Below are positions 52,791 to 60,739 of a stretch of DNA of 64,000 nucleotides, in pieces. The stretch's first letter is position 1. Each line of letters begins with the position of its first letter. This DNA is from Lentisphaerae bacterium ADurb.Bin082 (GTDB lineage: Bacteria; Verrucomicrobiota; Lentisphaeria; Oligosphaerales; Oligosphaeraceae), in the NCBI GenBank assembly GCA_002070945.1, contig MWEG01000108.1, forward strand, positions 34,010 to 98,009, read 5' to 3'. A program made the position numbers and the translations under genes. Below the pieces are notes generated by a model that worked only from the letters and a program-made list of their open reading frames with translations, was not told the DNA's origin and searched no databases.

Positions 52791-53603
52791 CTAACAGCCA
52801 TAGAGCTTGTTCAAGGCGGCGATGAAGCTCTTATCGTCCTTGGCATGTTGAATCCGTCCTATGTTCAAGGGTCGGATACGTCGGATGATGTGCCAGGGCG
52901 CCTTGAGATCAGGATGGCGAAATTGCTTCGGGTTGTCTTTCAGGCGTTCTACCGCCAGCTTGGCGCCAGCCCGGATTTTCTTGCGGGCCGCTGCCGGCGT
53001 CAAGTGTTCGGCGGACAGCTTGGCTTTGGAATATTCCTCCGGAGTGGCATAGGCATGGCCGTCATCCGGCAGCAGGCCGCGCTTGACTGCCACCGTCACC
53101 ACCCCGGGGGTCAGGGCTTCGGCCTCTTCGGCAAAGGCTTTCTCGCCAGCTGCGAAGATCGCCGGGATGCCCAATTCCTTGGCGCACAATACCATGTTGC
53201 CGTATTCGCCGATGGACAGGCCATTGACCGACAGGTCATACACGGAAAAGTTGCCCGTGTGGGTAAGGTGTGAGTACGGCGTCCCCGACTTGGCGTGCTG
53301 GCCGAGAATCGCAACGGCGTCAAAGCCCTCATCCAGCCCAAAGGGGAAGATCGGGGAGTAATGGCCACGCGAAAATTTCGCCCGTTCGTCCAGCAGTTCA
53401 CAGTTAATAGCGCCAGGGCCGTGACCATCGCAGACGACCACGTCCGTAGCGCCGCCAGCGAAAAAGCCGTCAACGGCAGCGTTGATTTCGGCGGTGAGGA
53501 GCGCTCTGGCTTGTTCATAATAGCGCGATTCAGGACGGCAGTAATCGTAGTGATTGACGACGCCGGCCACGCCTTCAAGATCAGTCATCAGGTGGATGCG
53601 CAT
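52791..53603 (-). CDS. M55 family D-aminopeptidase (DppA-like), copy 3 of a tandem array
   Basis: 270 residues. All metal ligands of DppA are present at almost the same positions: Asp8 and Glu10 (TDLEGVAG), His61 (DGHGPG), His103 (GQHAKSGT) and Glu133 (NGLSIGEYG), plus His115 (SHLTHT), the proposed catalytic base. M55 enzymes release D-amino acids from peptides as zinc-dependent decamers; relatives act in peptidoglycan peptide recycling. It is the most downstream of three near-identical genes transcribed in the minus direction. Its upstream 60 bases resemble those of the other two copies, so each may have its own promoter and AGAGG ribosome site. Cytoplasmic, no leader. Confidence 0.92.
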   Translation of the reverse strand: MRIHLMTDLEGVAGVVNHYDYCRPESRYYEQARALLTAEINAAVDGFFAGGATDVVVCDGHGPGAINCELLDERAKFSRGHYSPIFPFGLDEGFDAVAILGQHAKSGTPYSHLTHTGNFSVYDLSVNGLSIGEYGNMVLCAKELGIPAIFAAGEKAFAEEAEALTPGVVTVAVKRGLLPDDGHAYATPEEYSKAKLSAEHLTPAAARKKIRAGAKLAVERLKDNPKQFRHPDLKAPWHIIRRIRPLNIGRIQHAKDDKSFIAALNKLYGC

Positions 53604-53670
53604 GGTGAAGCCTCTAACATTTTATTGCTAAAATACTTAAAGCAAGAGGGAAAGGCTATTCTGGCGGTCA

Positions 53671-54474
53671 TCAGAGCTTGTTCAAGGCGGCGATGAAACT
53701 CTTATCGTCCTTGGCATGTTGGATCAGTCCTACGTTCAGGGGGCGGAAGCGCCGGATGATATGCCAGGGTGCCTTGAGGTCAGGATGGTTGAATTGCCTC
53801 GGGTTGCTTATCAGGCGCTCTACCGCCAGCTTGGCGCCAGCCCGGATTTTCTTGCGGGCCGCTGCTGGCGTCAAGTGTTCGGCAGACAATTTGGCTTTGG
53901 AGTATTCCTCCGGGGTGGCGTGGGCATGGCCGTCATCCGGCCGCAGGCCGCGCTTGACCGCCACCGTCACCACTCCAGGCGTCAGGGCTTCGGCCTCTTC
54001 GGCAAAGGCTTTCTCGCCAGCCGCGAAGATCGCTGGGATGCCTAATTCCTTGGCGCACAGGACCAGGGTGCCGTATTCGCCAATGGACAGGCCGTTAACC
54101 GACAAGTCATACACGGAAAAAGCACCCGTGTGGGTAAGGTGCGAGTACGGCGTCCCCGACTTGGCGTGCTGGCCGATAATCGCAAAGGCGTCAAAGCCAT
54201 CATCCAGCCCCCAAGGCCAGATTGGGGAGTAGTGGCCGCGGGAGAATTTCGCCCGCTCGTCCAGCAGTTCGCAGTTCACAGCGCCCGGGCCGTGACCATC
54301 GAAGACGACCACGTCCGTAGCACCGCCAGCGAAAAAGCCGTCAACCGCAGCGTTGACCTCGGCAGTCAGAAGCACCCTGGCTTGTTCATAATAGCGCGAT
54401 TCTGGACGGCAGTAATCGTAGTGGTTGACGATGCCGGCCACGCCTTCAAGATCAGTCATCAGATGGATGCGCAT
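53671..54474 (-). CDS. M55 family D-aminopeptidase (DppA-like), copy 2
   Basis: 267 residues, differing from the flanking copies at a minority of positions. All five metal ligands and His115 are intact. It lacks the last three residues (YGC) of the other two copies, ending at ALNKL, because of an early stop. A GGAGG site precedes the ATG. Differences from copy 3 are scattered and mostly conservative (for example WPWGLDDGFDAFAI for FPFGLDEGFDAVAI), which indicates purifying selection after duplication. The shared spacer shows that the duplicated block is about 880 bases and includes the upstream region. Activity is expected; specificity may differ slightly. Confidence 0.92.
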   Translation of the reverse strand: MRIHLMTDLEGVAGIVNHYDYCRPESRYYEQARVLLTAEVNAAVDGFFAGGATDVVVFDGHGPGAVNCELLDERAKFSRGHYSPIWPWGLDDGFDAFAIIGQHAKSGTPYSHLTHTGAFSVYDLSVNGLSIGEYGTLVLCAKELGIPAIFAAGEKAFAEEAEALTPGVVTVAVKRGLRPDDGHAHATPEEYSKAKLSAEHLTPAAARKKIRAGAKLAVERLISNPRQFNHPDLKAPWHIIRRFRPLNVGLIQHAKDDKSFIAALNKL

Positions 54475-54551
54475 GATGGAACCTCCAAGATTTTGTTGTT
54501 AAAAGACTTAAGGCAAGGGGGGAAACTATTTAAGAAAGTCAGAGAAGGCAG

Positions 54552-55364
54552 TTAGCAGCCATAGAGCTTGTTCAAGGCGGCGATGAAGCTCTTATCGTCT
54601 TTGGCATGTTGGATACGTCCTATGTTCAAGGGCCGGAAGCGCCGGATGATGTGCCAGGGTGCCTTGAGGTCGGGATGGCGGAATTGCTTCGGGTTGCTTA
54701 TCAGGAGTTCTACCGCCAGCTTGGCACCAGCCCGGATTTTCTTGCGTGCGGCCGCCGGCGTCAAGTGTTCGGCAGACAGTTTGGCCTTGGAGTATTCCTC
54801 TGGGGTGGCGTAGGCATGGCCGTCATCCGGCAACAGGCCGCGCTTGACCGCCACCGTCACCACCCCGGGGGTCAGAGCCTCGGCCTCTTCGGCAAAGGCT
54901 TTCTCCCCGGTCGCGAAGATGGCCGGGATGCCCAATTCCTTGGCGCACAGAACCATGGTGCCGTATTCGCCGATGGACAGGCCATTGACCGACAAATCAT
55001 ACACGGAAAAAGAACCCGTATGGGTAAGGTGTGAGTACGGTGTCCCAGATTTTGCATGCTGGCCGACAACCGCAACGGCGTCAAAGCCCTCATCCCGCCC
55101 ACCAGGATAGAGCGGGGAGTAAGGGCCGCGGGAGAATTTTGCCCGTTCGTCCAGCAGCTCGCAGTTAATGGCGCCGCAGCCGTGGCCATCGCGGACGACC
55201 ACGTCCGTAGCACCGCCAGCGAAAAAGCCGTCAACAGCAGCGTTGATCTCGGCGGTGAGGAGCGCCCTGGCTTGTTCATAATAGCGCGATTCTGGACAAC
55301 AGTAATCGTCGTGGTTGACGACGCCGGCCACGCCTTCAAGATCAGTCGTCAGGTGGATGCGCAT
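54552..55364 (-). CDS. M55 family D-aminopeptidase (DppA-like), copy 1, most divergent
   Basis: 270 residues, the first of the array in the direction of transcription. The metal ligands (Asp8, Glu10, His61, His103, Glu133) and His115 are kept. Its changes cluster near the active-site face: Arg59 before the DGHG motif, Cys63, SRGPYSP where the others have SRGHYSP, and YPGGRDEG where they have FPFGLDEG or WPWGLDDG. This suggests a shift in substrate preference. The upstream region shares the TTTAAGT..TTTAACTACAAAATCTTAGAGG pattern, in pieces, with the other copies. It follows the SNF2 helicase gene on the same strand by about 60 bases. Confidence 0.92.
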   Translation of the reverse strand: MRIHLTTDLEGVAGVVNHDDYCCPESRYYEQARALLTAEINAAVDGFFAGGATDVVVRDGHGCGAINCELLDERAKFSRGPYSPLYPGGRDEGFDAVAVVGQHAKSGTPYSHLTHTGSFSVYDLSVNGLSIGEYGTMVLCAKELGIPAIFATGEKAFAEEAEALTPGVVTVAVKRGLLPDDGHAYATPEEYSKAKLSAEHLTPAAARKKIRAGAKLAVELLISNPKQFRHPDLKAPWHIIRRFRPLNIGRIQHAKDDKSFIAALNKLYGC

Positions 55365-55421
55365 GATGTGTGACCTCTAAGATTTTGTAGTTAAATGACT
55401 TAAAGCAATGGAACAAGCTAT

Positions 55422-58400
55422 TTAGGAGAGCAGGAATTTCAGATCATCACGACTCAGTGCTGGGGCTGCGTTGGCTTTGGAGAGCACGCTGGCAGCCAGA
55501 TGGCGCTTGCGCTTTTGCATGGCGAGCACTTTTTCCTCGACAGTGTCACGTGCAATAAGTTTGTAGGCGAAGACCGGGAGGGTCTGGCCGATTCGATAGG
55601 CGCGGTCAATGGCCTGGGCTTCCACGGCAGGATTCCACCAGGGGTCCAGGAGAAACACGTAGTCAGCGGCGGTGAGGTTGAGGCCAGAGCCGCCAGCCTT
55701 GAGGGAAATGAGGAAGACGCTCAAGGCCGGGTCAGTCTGAAATGCCTCTACCAGGGCGCCGCGGTCTTCGGTGGCGCCGTCCAAATAGCAGAAGCCGATG
55801 CCGTCGGCAGTGAGTTGGCCTGCAACCAGCTTGAGGAGCGAGGTGAATTGCGAAAAGACCAGGGCCTTGTGACCTTCCTCGCCAATGGCGGCAAGCCGCT
55901 CACGGAGGACTTCAAGCTTGGCAGCCGGTACCTGTGCGTATGTTTCCTTGATCAGGGCAGGGTGACAGGCCGCCTGCCGCAGTCGCAACAGGGCTGACAG
56001 CACGTCCAGGCTGCCGCCGCTCTTGGCGTCGGCGTCATCGTTGTCCTCGCCCAGCAAGGTCTGGCGATAGTAGTCTTTCAGCGCGTCGTAGGCTTGACGC
56101 TGTGCGCCCTCCAATTCGCACCAGACCACCTGTTCTGTCTTGGGCGGCAGTTCTGGCGCGACATCGCGCTTGCTACGGCGCAGGATAAAAGGCCGCACGC
56201 CGCTCCGGAGACGGGCCAGCGTCGCTGCATCCGTTGGGGCGATAGACGTCCCGCCGGATAGTTTGCCGAGCAGGCCCGGGTTGAGGAAATCCAGCTGGCT
56301 GAAAAGTTCGCCAAGGTGGTTTTCCACAGGGGTGCCGGTCATCACGATGCGATGCCGAGCCTGGAGGACGCGGGCAGCCCGGGCGGTGGCGCTATCACGG
56401 TTTTTGATGGCCTGCGATTCATCAAGAATGCAGGCTTCAAAATCAATTTCCGCTAATTGGAGGGCATCCTGGCGCAAAGTTCCGTAGGTCGTCAGGATGA
56501 TATCACAGCTGCGGGCGACTTTTCGTGGGTCGCGTCGGCCGCCCCCGCCATGCCAATGCGTCTTGAACCACGGCGTGAACTTGCGGATTTCCGACTGCCA
56601 GTTGAAAACCAGTGACTTAGGCATGACGATAAGCGCTGGGCGTTTCTCCGCAGTCGGCATGATCGCAGCCAGGTAAGCGAGAATTTGGACGGTTTTGCCC
56701 AGGCCCATGTCATCGGCCAAGCAAGCACCCAGGCCCAGTCTGCGCATGGCCAGAAGCCAACCCAAGCCGACTTCCTGGTAGGGACGCAGGCTCGCCTTGA
56801 AGCCGGGCGGCGCAGGCACCGGCGTCGTGCCGGAAAAGGATTCCAGAGCCGCGACCGTGTCCCGGAAGTGCGCATCAGTTTCGGCCTCCCGGTCGTGCAG
56901 AAAGGCTTCGATCAGGGCTGCCTGATTCTGCCGGAAGCGAACCTTGTCGCTCACGACTTCGCCGATTTCAACCAGGGCGGTGTAGTTTTCCAGCCATTCC
57001 TGCGGCAGAAGACCGTAGGTGCCGTCGTCAAGGCGGACGCTTCGGGCACCGCTGCGGGCGGCGGCGAGCAATTCCGGCAACGGCACGGTCTGGCCGTCGT
57101 AGTCGACATTAGCCTGCAAGTCAAACCAGTCCAGCCCAGAAGTGATAGTAAGCGGCTTGACTATTGGCCGGCGGTAAGTCTTGCCCTCGGCATTGATGTT
57201 CCAGCCCTCCATCACCAGGGCGTTGACTGCGGCGTCTAAGCGGCTGGGATGCAGCTTCCAGCCGACTTCCTCCGCGTCAGCGCGGGCATTCCAGCGGAAT
57301 CCAAGCTGGCGCAGGCGTTCACGCAGAGCTTCCTCTGCTTCCGGATCGCGAGCCACGACGAGGTTTTGCCGGATGACAGGGAAGCGGTTGGCGACATCAT
57401 GTTCAGAGCAGACAGCGTCTTCGTATTCAAACGACAGTTCGACATGCAGCTGCTCACGGCCTTCATGCAGAAATTTGGCGGTTCGGACGTAGAGTCTGCC
57501 AACGGGTTCTCCCAACCGTCGTTGCGAGCTGATGGCGGACGGGAAGGCGTCAGTCGGCAAATCGGTGCTCAAGGCGATCTGGCGGGCGAAAGTCTTAGCT
57601 GCCTGGGTCGACATCGTCTTGATGGGTTCTTGCCGGAATCGGCTTGCCAGCGCAAAGGCATTCTGGAAATCCACCTGGTGCCATTGTTCATTGATGATGG
57701 CAAAGCCCGCCGCGAAAATCGCCTGGGTCTCCTCAAAGGGAATAATGCCCTCGGCCGTCTGCCAGGCGGCCGAAGCCTTGTATGATTCCGGCCCGGCTGG
57801 CGTGATGGTCACAACAAAGGTGGCCTTGAGCGCCAGCGGGAAGGTGAGAGAATGGAACCGAGCTGGTTTTTCCTTGATTGACAGCCAGCGGACTCGTCCG
57901 GTCATGGCCAGTAGCTCGGCTAGGGCGGCCAGACGTGCGCCTGGAATCGGAAAGACGTGCGGCGATAGTGAGTCGCCGTGTTGGCCAGGGCTGGAGAGGG
58001 TGCGGCATTCAAGCAGACAAGTCAAAATTTTTTGGTCAGCCGCGGTCGGGACGCTGGAGTCAGGCTGCGGCAAAAAAGGCCGGCAGGGTAGGGCACCCTG
58101 GCTGGCTGCTTCTGGCCGCCACCACGTCTCCAGGAAAAGAATGTCGCCGTCTTCCGGCTGGCTCTCCAGGCGGATGACATACAAAATCGGCGGTGCCACC
58201 GGATCGACCATCAGCGCTGGCGCGTCTGTCCTTGACACCCGTCGCGTAGGCTGCTCGTATTCAAGATACGACTCTGAGCAAGGGTTAGCGGAAAGCTTCT
58301 CTGGCCGTTGTCGCCGCCTGGGCTGGCCGTCAAAGTCATAGAGCTGTTCCGGGACCGCAGCCCCGGACGACGTGTCGTCGCTTGCGTCGTGTGTTTTCGG

Positions 58401-58718
58401 CGGCAGCCGAAATTTGCAGCCGCGTTTGGCTGCCGCGCCTAATTCTTGGTTCCGCTCGGCCAAAAGCAGGGCTGCCCACAGATGGGCGCAAGGAGAGCCA
58501 TCCGCAAAGGCCGGACATTCGCAGGTGGGAATCAGTTCGCGGTTGGTGACTTGCAGTTGCACTGCATAGAACTCTTCGCCATCCGTGACTTCGCACGCCA
58601 AGCGTTCAAAGCCGGCAAAAACGCATTGCGCTTGGCCCCGGGCGACAAGGTCTTGGCCGCGGCTTTGGCTGGCCTCATCGAAATATTTGGCAAACTTAGT
58701 CGTGATCGCGTTTGACAT
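55422..58718 (-). CDS. SWIM-domain SNF2-family helicase
   Basis: 1098 residues from the ATG at 58718 (a frame-open extension to 58817 has no homology). A SWIM zinc finger (Cys66, Cys68, Cys77, His79 in TCECPAFADGSPCAHLW) lies near the N-terminus, then a ~500-residue bacterial SNF2-associated region. The ATPase begins around residue 650: LADDMGLGKTVQI (Walker A), LTTYGTLRQD, ACILDESQAIKN (DESQ form of the DEAH box) and MTGTPVENHLGEL. The C-terminal helicase lobe has VFSQFTSLLKL, ISLKAGGSGLNLT and DPWWNPAVEAQAIDRAYRIG. It moves along DNA and remodels DNA-protein complexes; bacterial members are linked to transcription recycling or defence. Its neighbours give no clear defence context. Confidence 0.93.
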   Translation of the reverse strand: MSNAITTKFAKYFDEASQSRGQDLVARGQAQCVFAGFERLACEVTDGEEFYAVQLQVTNRELIPTCECPAFADGSPCAHLWAALLLAERNQELGAAAKRGCKFRLPPKTHDASDDTSSGAAVPEQLYDFDGQPRRRQRPEKLSANPCSESYLEYEQPTRRVSRTDAPALMVDPVAPPILYVIRLESQPEDGDILFLETWWRPEAASQGALPCRPFLPQPDSSVPTAADQKILTCLLECRTLSSPGQHGDSLSPHVFPIPGARLAALAELLAMTGRVRWLSIKEKPARFHSLTFPLALKATFVVTITPAGPESYKASAAWQTAEGIIPFEETQAIFAAGFAIINEQWHQVDFQNAFALASRFRQEPIKTMSTQAAKTFARQIALSTDLPTDAFPSAISSQRRLGEPVGRLYVRTAKFLHEGREQLHVELSFEYEDAVCSEHDVANRFPVIRQNLVVARDPEAEEALRERLRQLGFRWNARADAEEVGWKLHPSRLDAAVNALVMEGWNINAEGKTYRRPIVKPLTITSGLDWFDLQANVDYDGQTVPLPELLAAARSGARSVRLDDGTYGLLPQEWLENYTALVEIGEVVSDKVRFRQNQAALIEAFLHDREAETDAHFRDTVAALESFSGTTPVPAPPGFKASLRPYQEVGLGWLLAMRRLGLGACLADDMGLGKTVQILAYLAAIMPTAEKRPALIVMPKSLVFNWQSEIRKFTPWFKTHWHGGGGRRDPRKVARSCDIILTTYGTLRQDALQLAEIDFEACILDESQAIKNRDSATARAARVLQARHRIVMTGTPVENHLGELFSQLDFLNPGLLGKLSGGTSIAPTDAATLARLRSGVRPFILRRSKRDVAPELPPKTEQVVWCELEGAQRQAYDALKDYYRQTLLGEDNDDADAKSGGSLDVLSALLRLRQAACHPALIKETYAQVPAAKLEVLRERLAAIGEEGHKALVFSQFTSLLKLVAGQLTADGIGFCYLDGATEDRGALVEAFQTDPALSVFLISLKAGGSGLNLTAADYVFLLDPWWNPAVEAQAIDRAYRIGQTLPVFAYKLIARDTVEEKVLAMQKRKRHLAASVLSKANAAPALSRDDLKFLLS

Positions 58719-59219
58719 GCCGTTCTGTTCCGCAGGTTGAGCCTTGGCCGCGCCGCACCGAAATGCCAATCGACGGCAAAAAGCCGTGATGTCTCTCGGT
58801 GCAGGCGGGTGACTCAAGTCAAATAATCTAATCCATCAAACGGACGACGCCAACCGCCGAGGTAGCTTGGGACGGTCCAGGATAATCGATCAGTAATGGG
58901 TCACCCGTTGATATAAGATCGCCTCCTCGCGTACGCGACAAAACTTAGCGGGGGTGATCCCTCTTTAGGGTGGGGACTCGATTTTGTCGGCGCCGCTTTG
59001 TAATGGCGCGAATTTGACGGTTTCAAATGGCGATCAGAATGATACTAGTTTTTGATAGCGGCTTGTGTTTTTGGCAGATTCTTCATGGTTTTTCTTGAAA
59101 AAACTTAAAGATAAATACCTTCTTACCCATCTGCCTGTTCTTTTTACTTCAAGGCAGATGGCTATTTCATGTAAACTTGGAGTATTGATCTATCACATGG
59201 ACTACTCATGGTGCCGCCT
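58719..59219. other. 501-base spacer, no gene; possible structured RNA
   Basis: Lies upstream of the helicase and downstream of the M20 peptidase, both minus-strand. The part at 58935-59015 is G+C-rich with short hairpins (CCCTCTTTAGGG, GGCGCCGC..GGCGCG), and a 9-base palindrome is at 59127-59161. It resembles neither tmRNA, SRP RNA nor RNase P RNA in the core motifs I know. A small unassigned RNA is possible but unproven. Confidence 0.35.
59127..59161 (-). terminator. Possible hairpin downstream of the M20 peptidase
   Basis: CCATCTGCC and GGCAGATGG form a 9-base perfect stem with a 17-base loop, about 60 bases after the stop codon of the minus-strand peptidase gene. There is no clean U-run, so its role as terminator is uncertain. 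Confidence 0.45.
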
Positions 59220-60407
59220 CTACGAGGCTTCATGTCCAGCACAATAACGCTGACTGTCCTTGAAGTCGTTTTGGTGCCAGTTTCGGCTTATCACCAGACG
59301 CACGAATAGGTCGGTTGCCTGCAAAAGTTGGTCTTTGGCTATTTTTTCATCCATGGCATGAGCTACGGCAATGTCACCTGGGCCAAAAACAATGGTCGGG
59401 ATTCCACATTCTGCTGGCCGGAAAGATTCTGTGGTAAAAGGCACGCCATACGGCTCAGCATCAAGTCCGTCGGCAGACAGGATTTTCTGGAGATGCCTGA
59501 CCATTGGAATGTCGGGAGAGGTGTCGAGCGCAGGCGCTTCAAATTTTTCTTCCACTATATCGTAGTCAGCCTCGCAGTTGGAAAGCGCCCTGTGGATATG
59601 GGAACGGATTGATGCTGGAGTTTCGCCAGGCAGGGAGCGGAAGTCAAGCGTAAGTGTACAGACATCAGGCACGGCACTTGCTTGCGTGCCGCCTTGAATG
59701 ACCCCGACATTCAGCGTATTAGTCCCGAGCAGTGGATGGGGCGGGGCGCTAAGGAGTTCCGTAGAATATGCCTTGAGCGCACGGACTAGCTCGGCGGCCT
59801 TGTAAATCGCGTTTTCACCGGCAGGAACCAGGCTGGAATGAACTCGTTTTCCAGTAGTTCGAATGACAAAGCGGGTGTAGCCTTTGTGCGCGGTCACGAT
59901 TTTCAGGTTGGTGGGTTCGGATATGATGACGCCGTCGGGCCGGATATGCTCGGGGATTGCATGCCGGATGCCAATCAGGCCGAATTCTTCGTCGCAAGTG
60001 GCCAAGACGAGAAAGCGCAAGGAAATATTTATCCGGGCCAGTTTGCGTAAAGCGCAGAGTGCTGACACTAATGGCCCTTTGTCGTCGACAGCGCCGAGTC
60101 CGTGGAGATAATTGTCTGTTTCCTGGAGAGTGAAGGGCGCTTTCATCTCGGTCCATACCGTATCTATATGAGCCGACACCAAGAGGGCAGGGCCGTCTTT
60201 GGGGCCGGTTTCGAGGAGAACGCAGGGGCGGCCAGGCGCTGCCTCGAATCGCTGGGCAGAGATGCCGTTGTCTCGTGCCCAGTTTTGCAGGAATGTCGCG
60301 ATTCGTTCTTCGCCCAAGGTGTCAGCTGGCGCATGAGTAAAACCTGGATTCACGCTTGGAATCGCGACTAGCTCGCGCAGCAAGTTCTGTGCATATTTGG
60401 CATCCAT
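59220..60407 (-). CDS. M20 family metallopeptidase (ArgE/DapE-like)
   Basis: 395 residues. Metal and catalytic residues are in place: His80 and Asp82 (SAHIDTV), Asp108 (GLGAVDDKGPL), the Glu140-Glu141 pair (CDEEFG), Glu164 (ISEPTN) and a C-terminal His in DIAVAHAMDE. The dimerisation 'lid' region is between about 175 and 290 (HSSLVPAGENAIYKAAELVR). It removes acyl groups from amino acids or cleaves small peptides in the cytoplasm: acetylornithine deacetylase, succinyl-diaminopimelate desuccinylase or a dipeptidase are all possible, and sequence alone does not decide. The M55 array close by suggests peptide turnover. It is a single gene. Confidence 0.92.
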   Translation of the reverse strand: MDAKYAQNLLRELVAIPSVNPGFTHAPADTLGEERIATFLQNWARDNGISAQRFEAAPGRPCVLLETGPKDGPALLVSAHIDTVWTEMKAPFTLQETDNYLHGLGAVDDKGPLVSALCALRKLARINISLRFLVLATCDEEFGLIGIRHAIPEHIRPDGVIISEPTNLKIVTAHKGYTRFVIRTTGKRVHSSLVPAGENAIYKAAELVRALKAYSTELLSAPPHPLLGTNTLNVGVIQGGTQASAVPDVCTLTLDFRSLPGETPASIRSHIHRALSNCEADYDIVEEKFEAPALDTSPDIPMVRHLQKILSADGLDAEPYGVPFTTESFRPAECGIPTIVFGPGDIAVAHAMDEKIAKDQLLQATDLFVRLVISRNWHQNDFKDSQRYCAGHEAS

Positions 60408-60478
60408 GATTGCAGCCTTGTTGGTTGTTATCCTTGATGATATAAAAGCATGGTTAAGTGCCTAACAGCGCAAAAAGA

Positions 60479-60533
60479 TGTGGACGCTGTGGACATGGTG
60501 GACATGGTGGACATAGTGGACGGTGTGGACGGC
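60479..60533. repeat. GTGGAC short tandem array (type B), copy 3
   Basis: Six GTGGAC words, mostly 9 bases apart (linkers GCT, ATG, ATG, ATA, GGT). Same word and period as at 8815-8850, on the opposite strand. Confidence 0.8.
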
Positions 60534-60664
60534 GGCTGCGCCATCGTATGTAGTTCAAGCTTTAGCTTGCCGTATGTACCTCGCTTGCAGGAGCATGTAG
60601 TTCAGCTTCAGCTTGCCGTACGTTTCGCGCTTTTAGTCCCCTTGCTGCTTTGCAGTTGATTTCC

Positions 60665-60737
60665 CTGTACAACGCACCCAAAAAAATCTGCGTCATCAGC
60701 GTAATCAACGGATAAATAACAGTTTCTCGCCCCTTGT
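60665..60737 (-). repeat. Dispersed intergenic repeat, type A, copy 2
   Basis: On the minus strand GGGGCGAGAAACTGTTATTT is followed by ATCCGTTGATTACGCTGATG and ACGCAGATTTTTTTGGGTG. This matches 8654-8725 over about 70 bases with few changes and the opposite orientation. Confidence 0.75.
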
Positions 60738-60739
60738 CT

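Larger units (their letters stand above)
60408..60739. other. 332-base repeat-rich spacer, no gene
   Basis: Contains all three repeat types: CATGGTTAAGTGCC (type C fragment) at about 60449, the GTGGAC array at 60479-60533, two AGCTT-rich palindromes (CAAGCTTTAGCTTG and CAGCTTCAGCTTG) each preceded by TGTAGTT at about 60549-60625, and the type A repeat at 60665-60737. The overall order is the mirror image of the spacer at 8654-8940. Confidence 0.65.

Noticed and set aside
58935..59015. Possible tmRNA, from GGGGGTGATCCC and a later GGGGACTCGATTTTGTC
   Set aside because: The conserved tmRNA ends (a TTCGAC T-loop with acceptor stem, and the coding tag ending in LAA or similar) are not present, and the two ends do not pair over a tRNA-like stem.
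55422..60407. SNF2 helicase region as an antiviral defence island
   Set aside because: The helicase is a common SWIM-SNF2 type, and its neighbours (M55, M20 peptidases, Mrp) are metabolic; no restriction, nuclease, TIR or phospholipase-D gene lies nearby.
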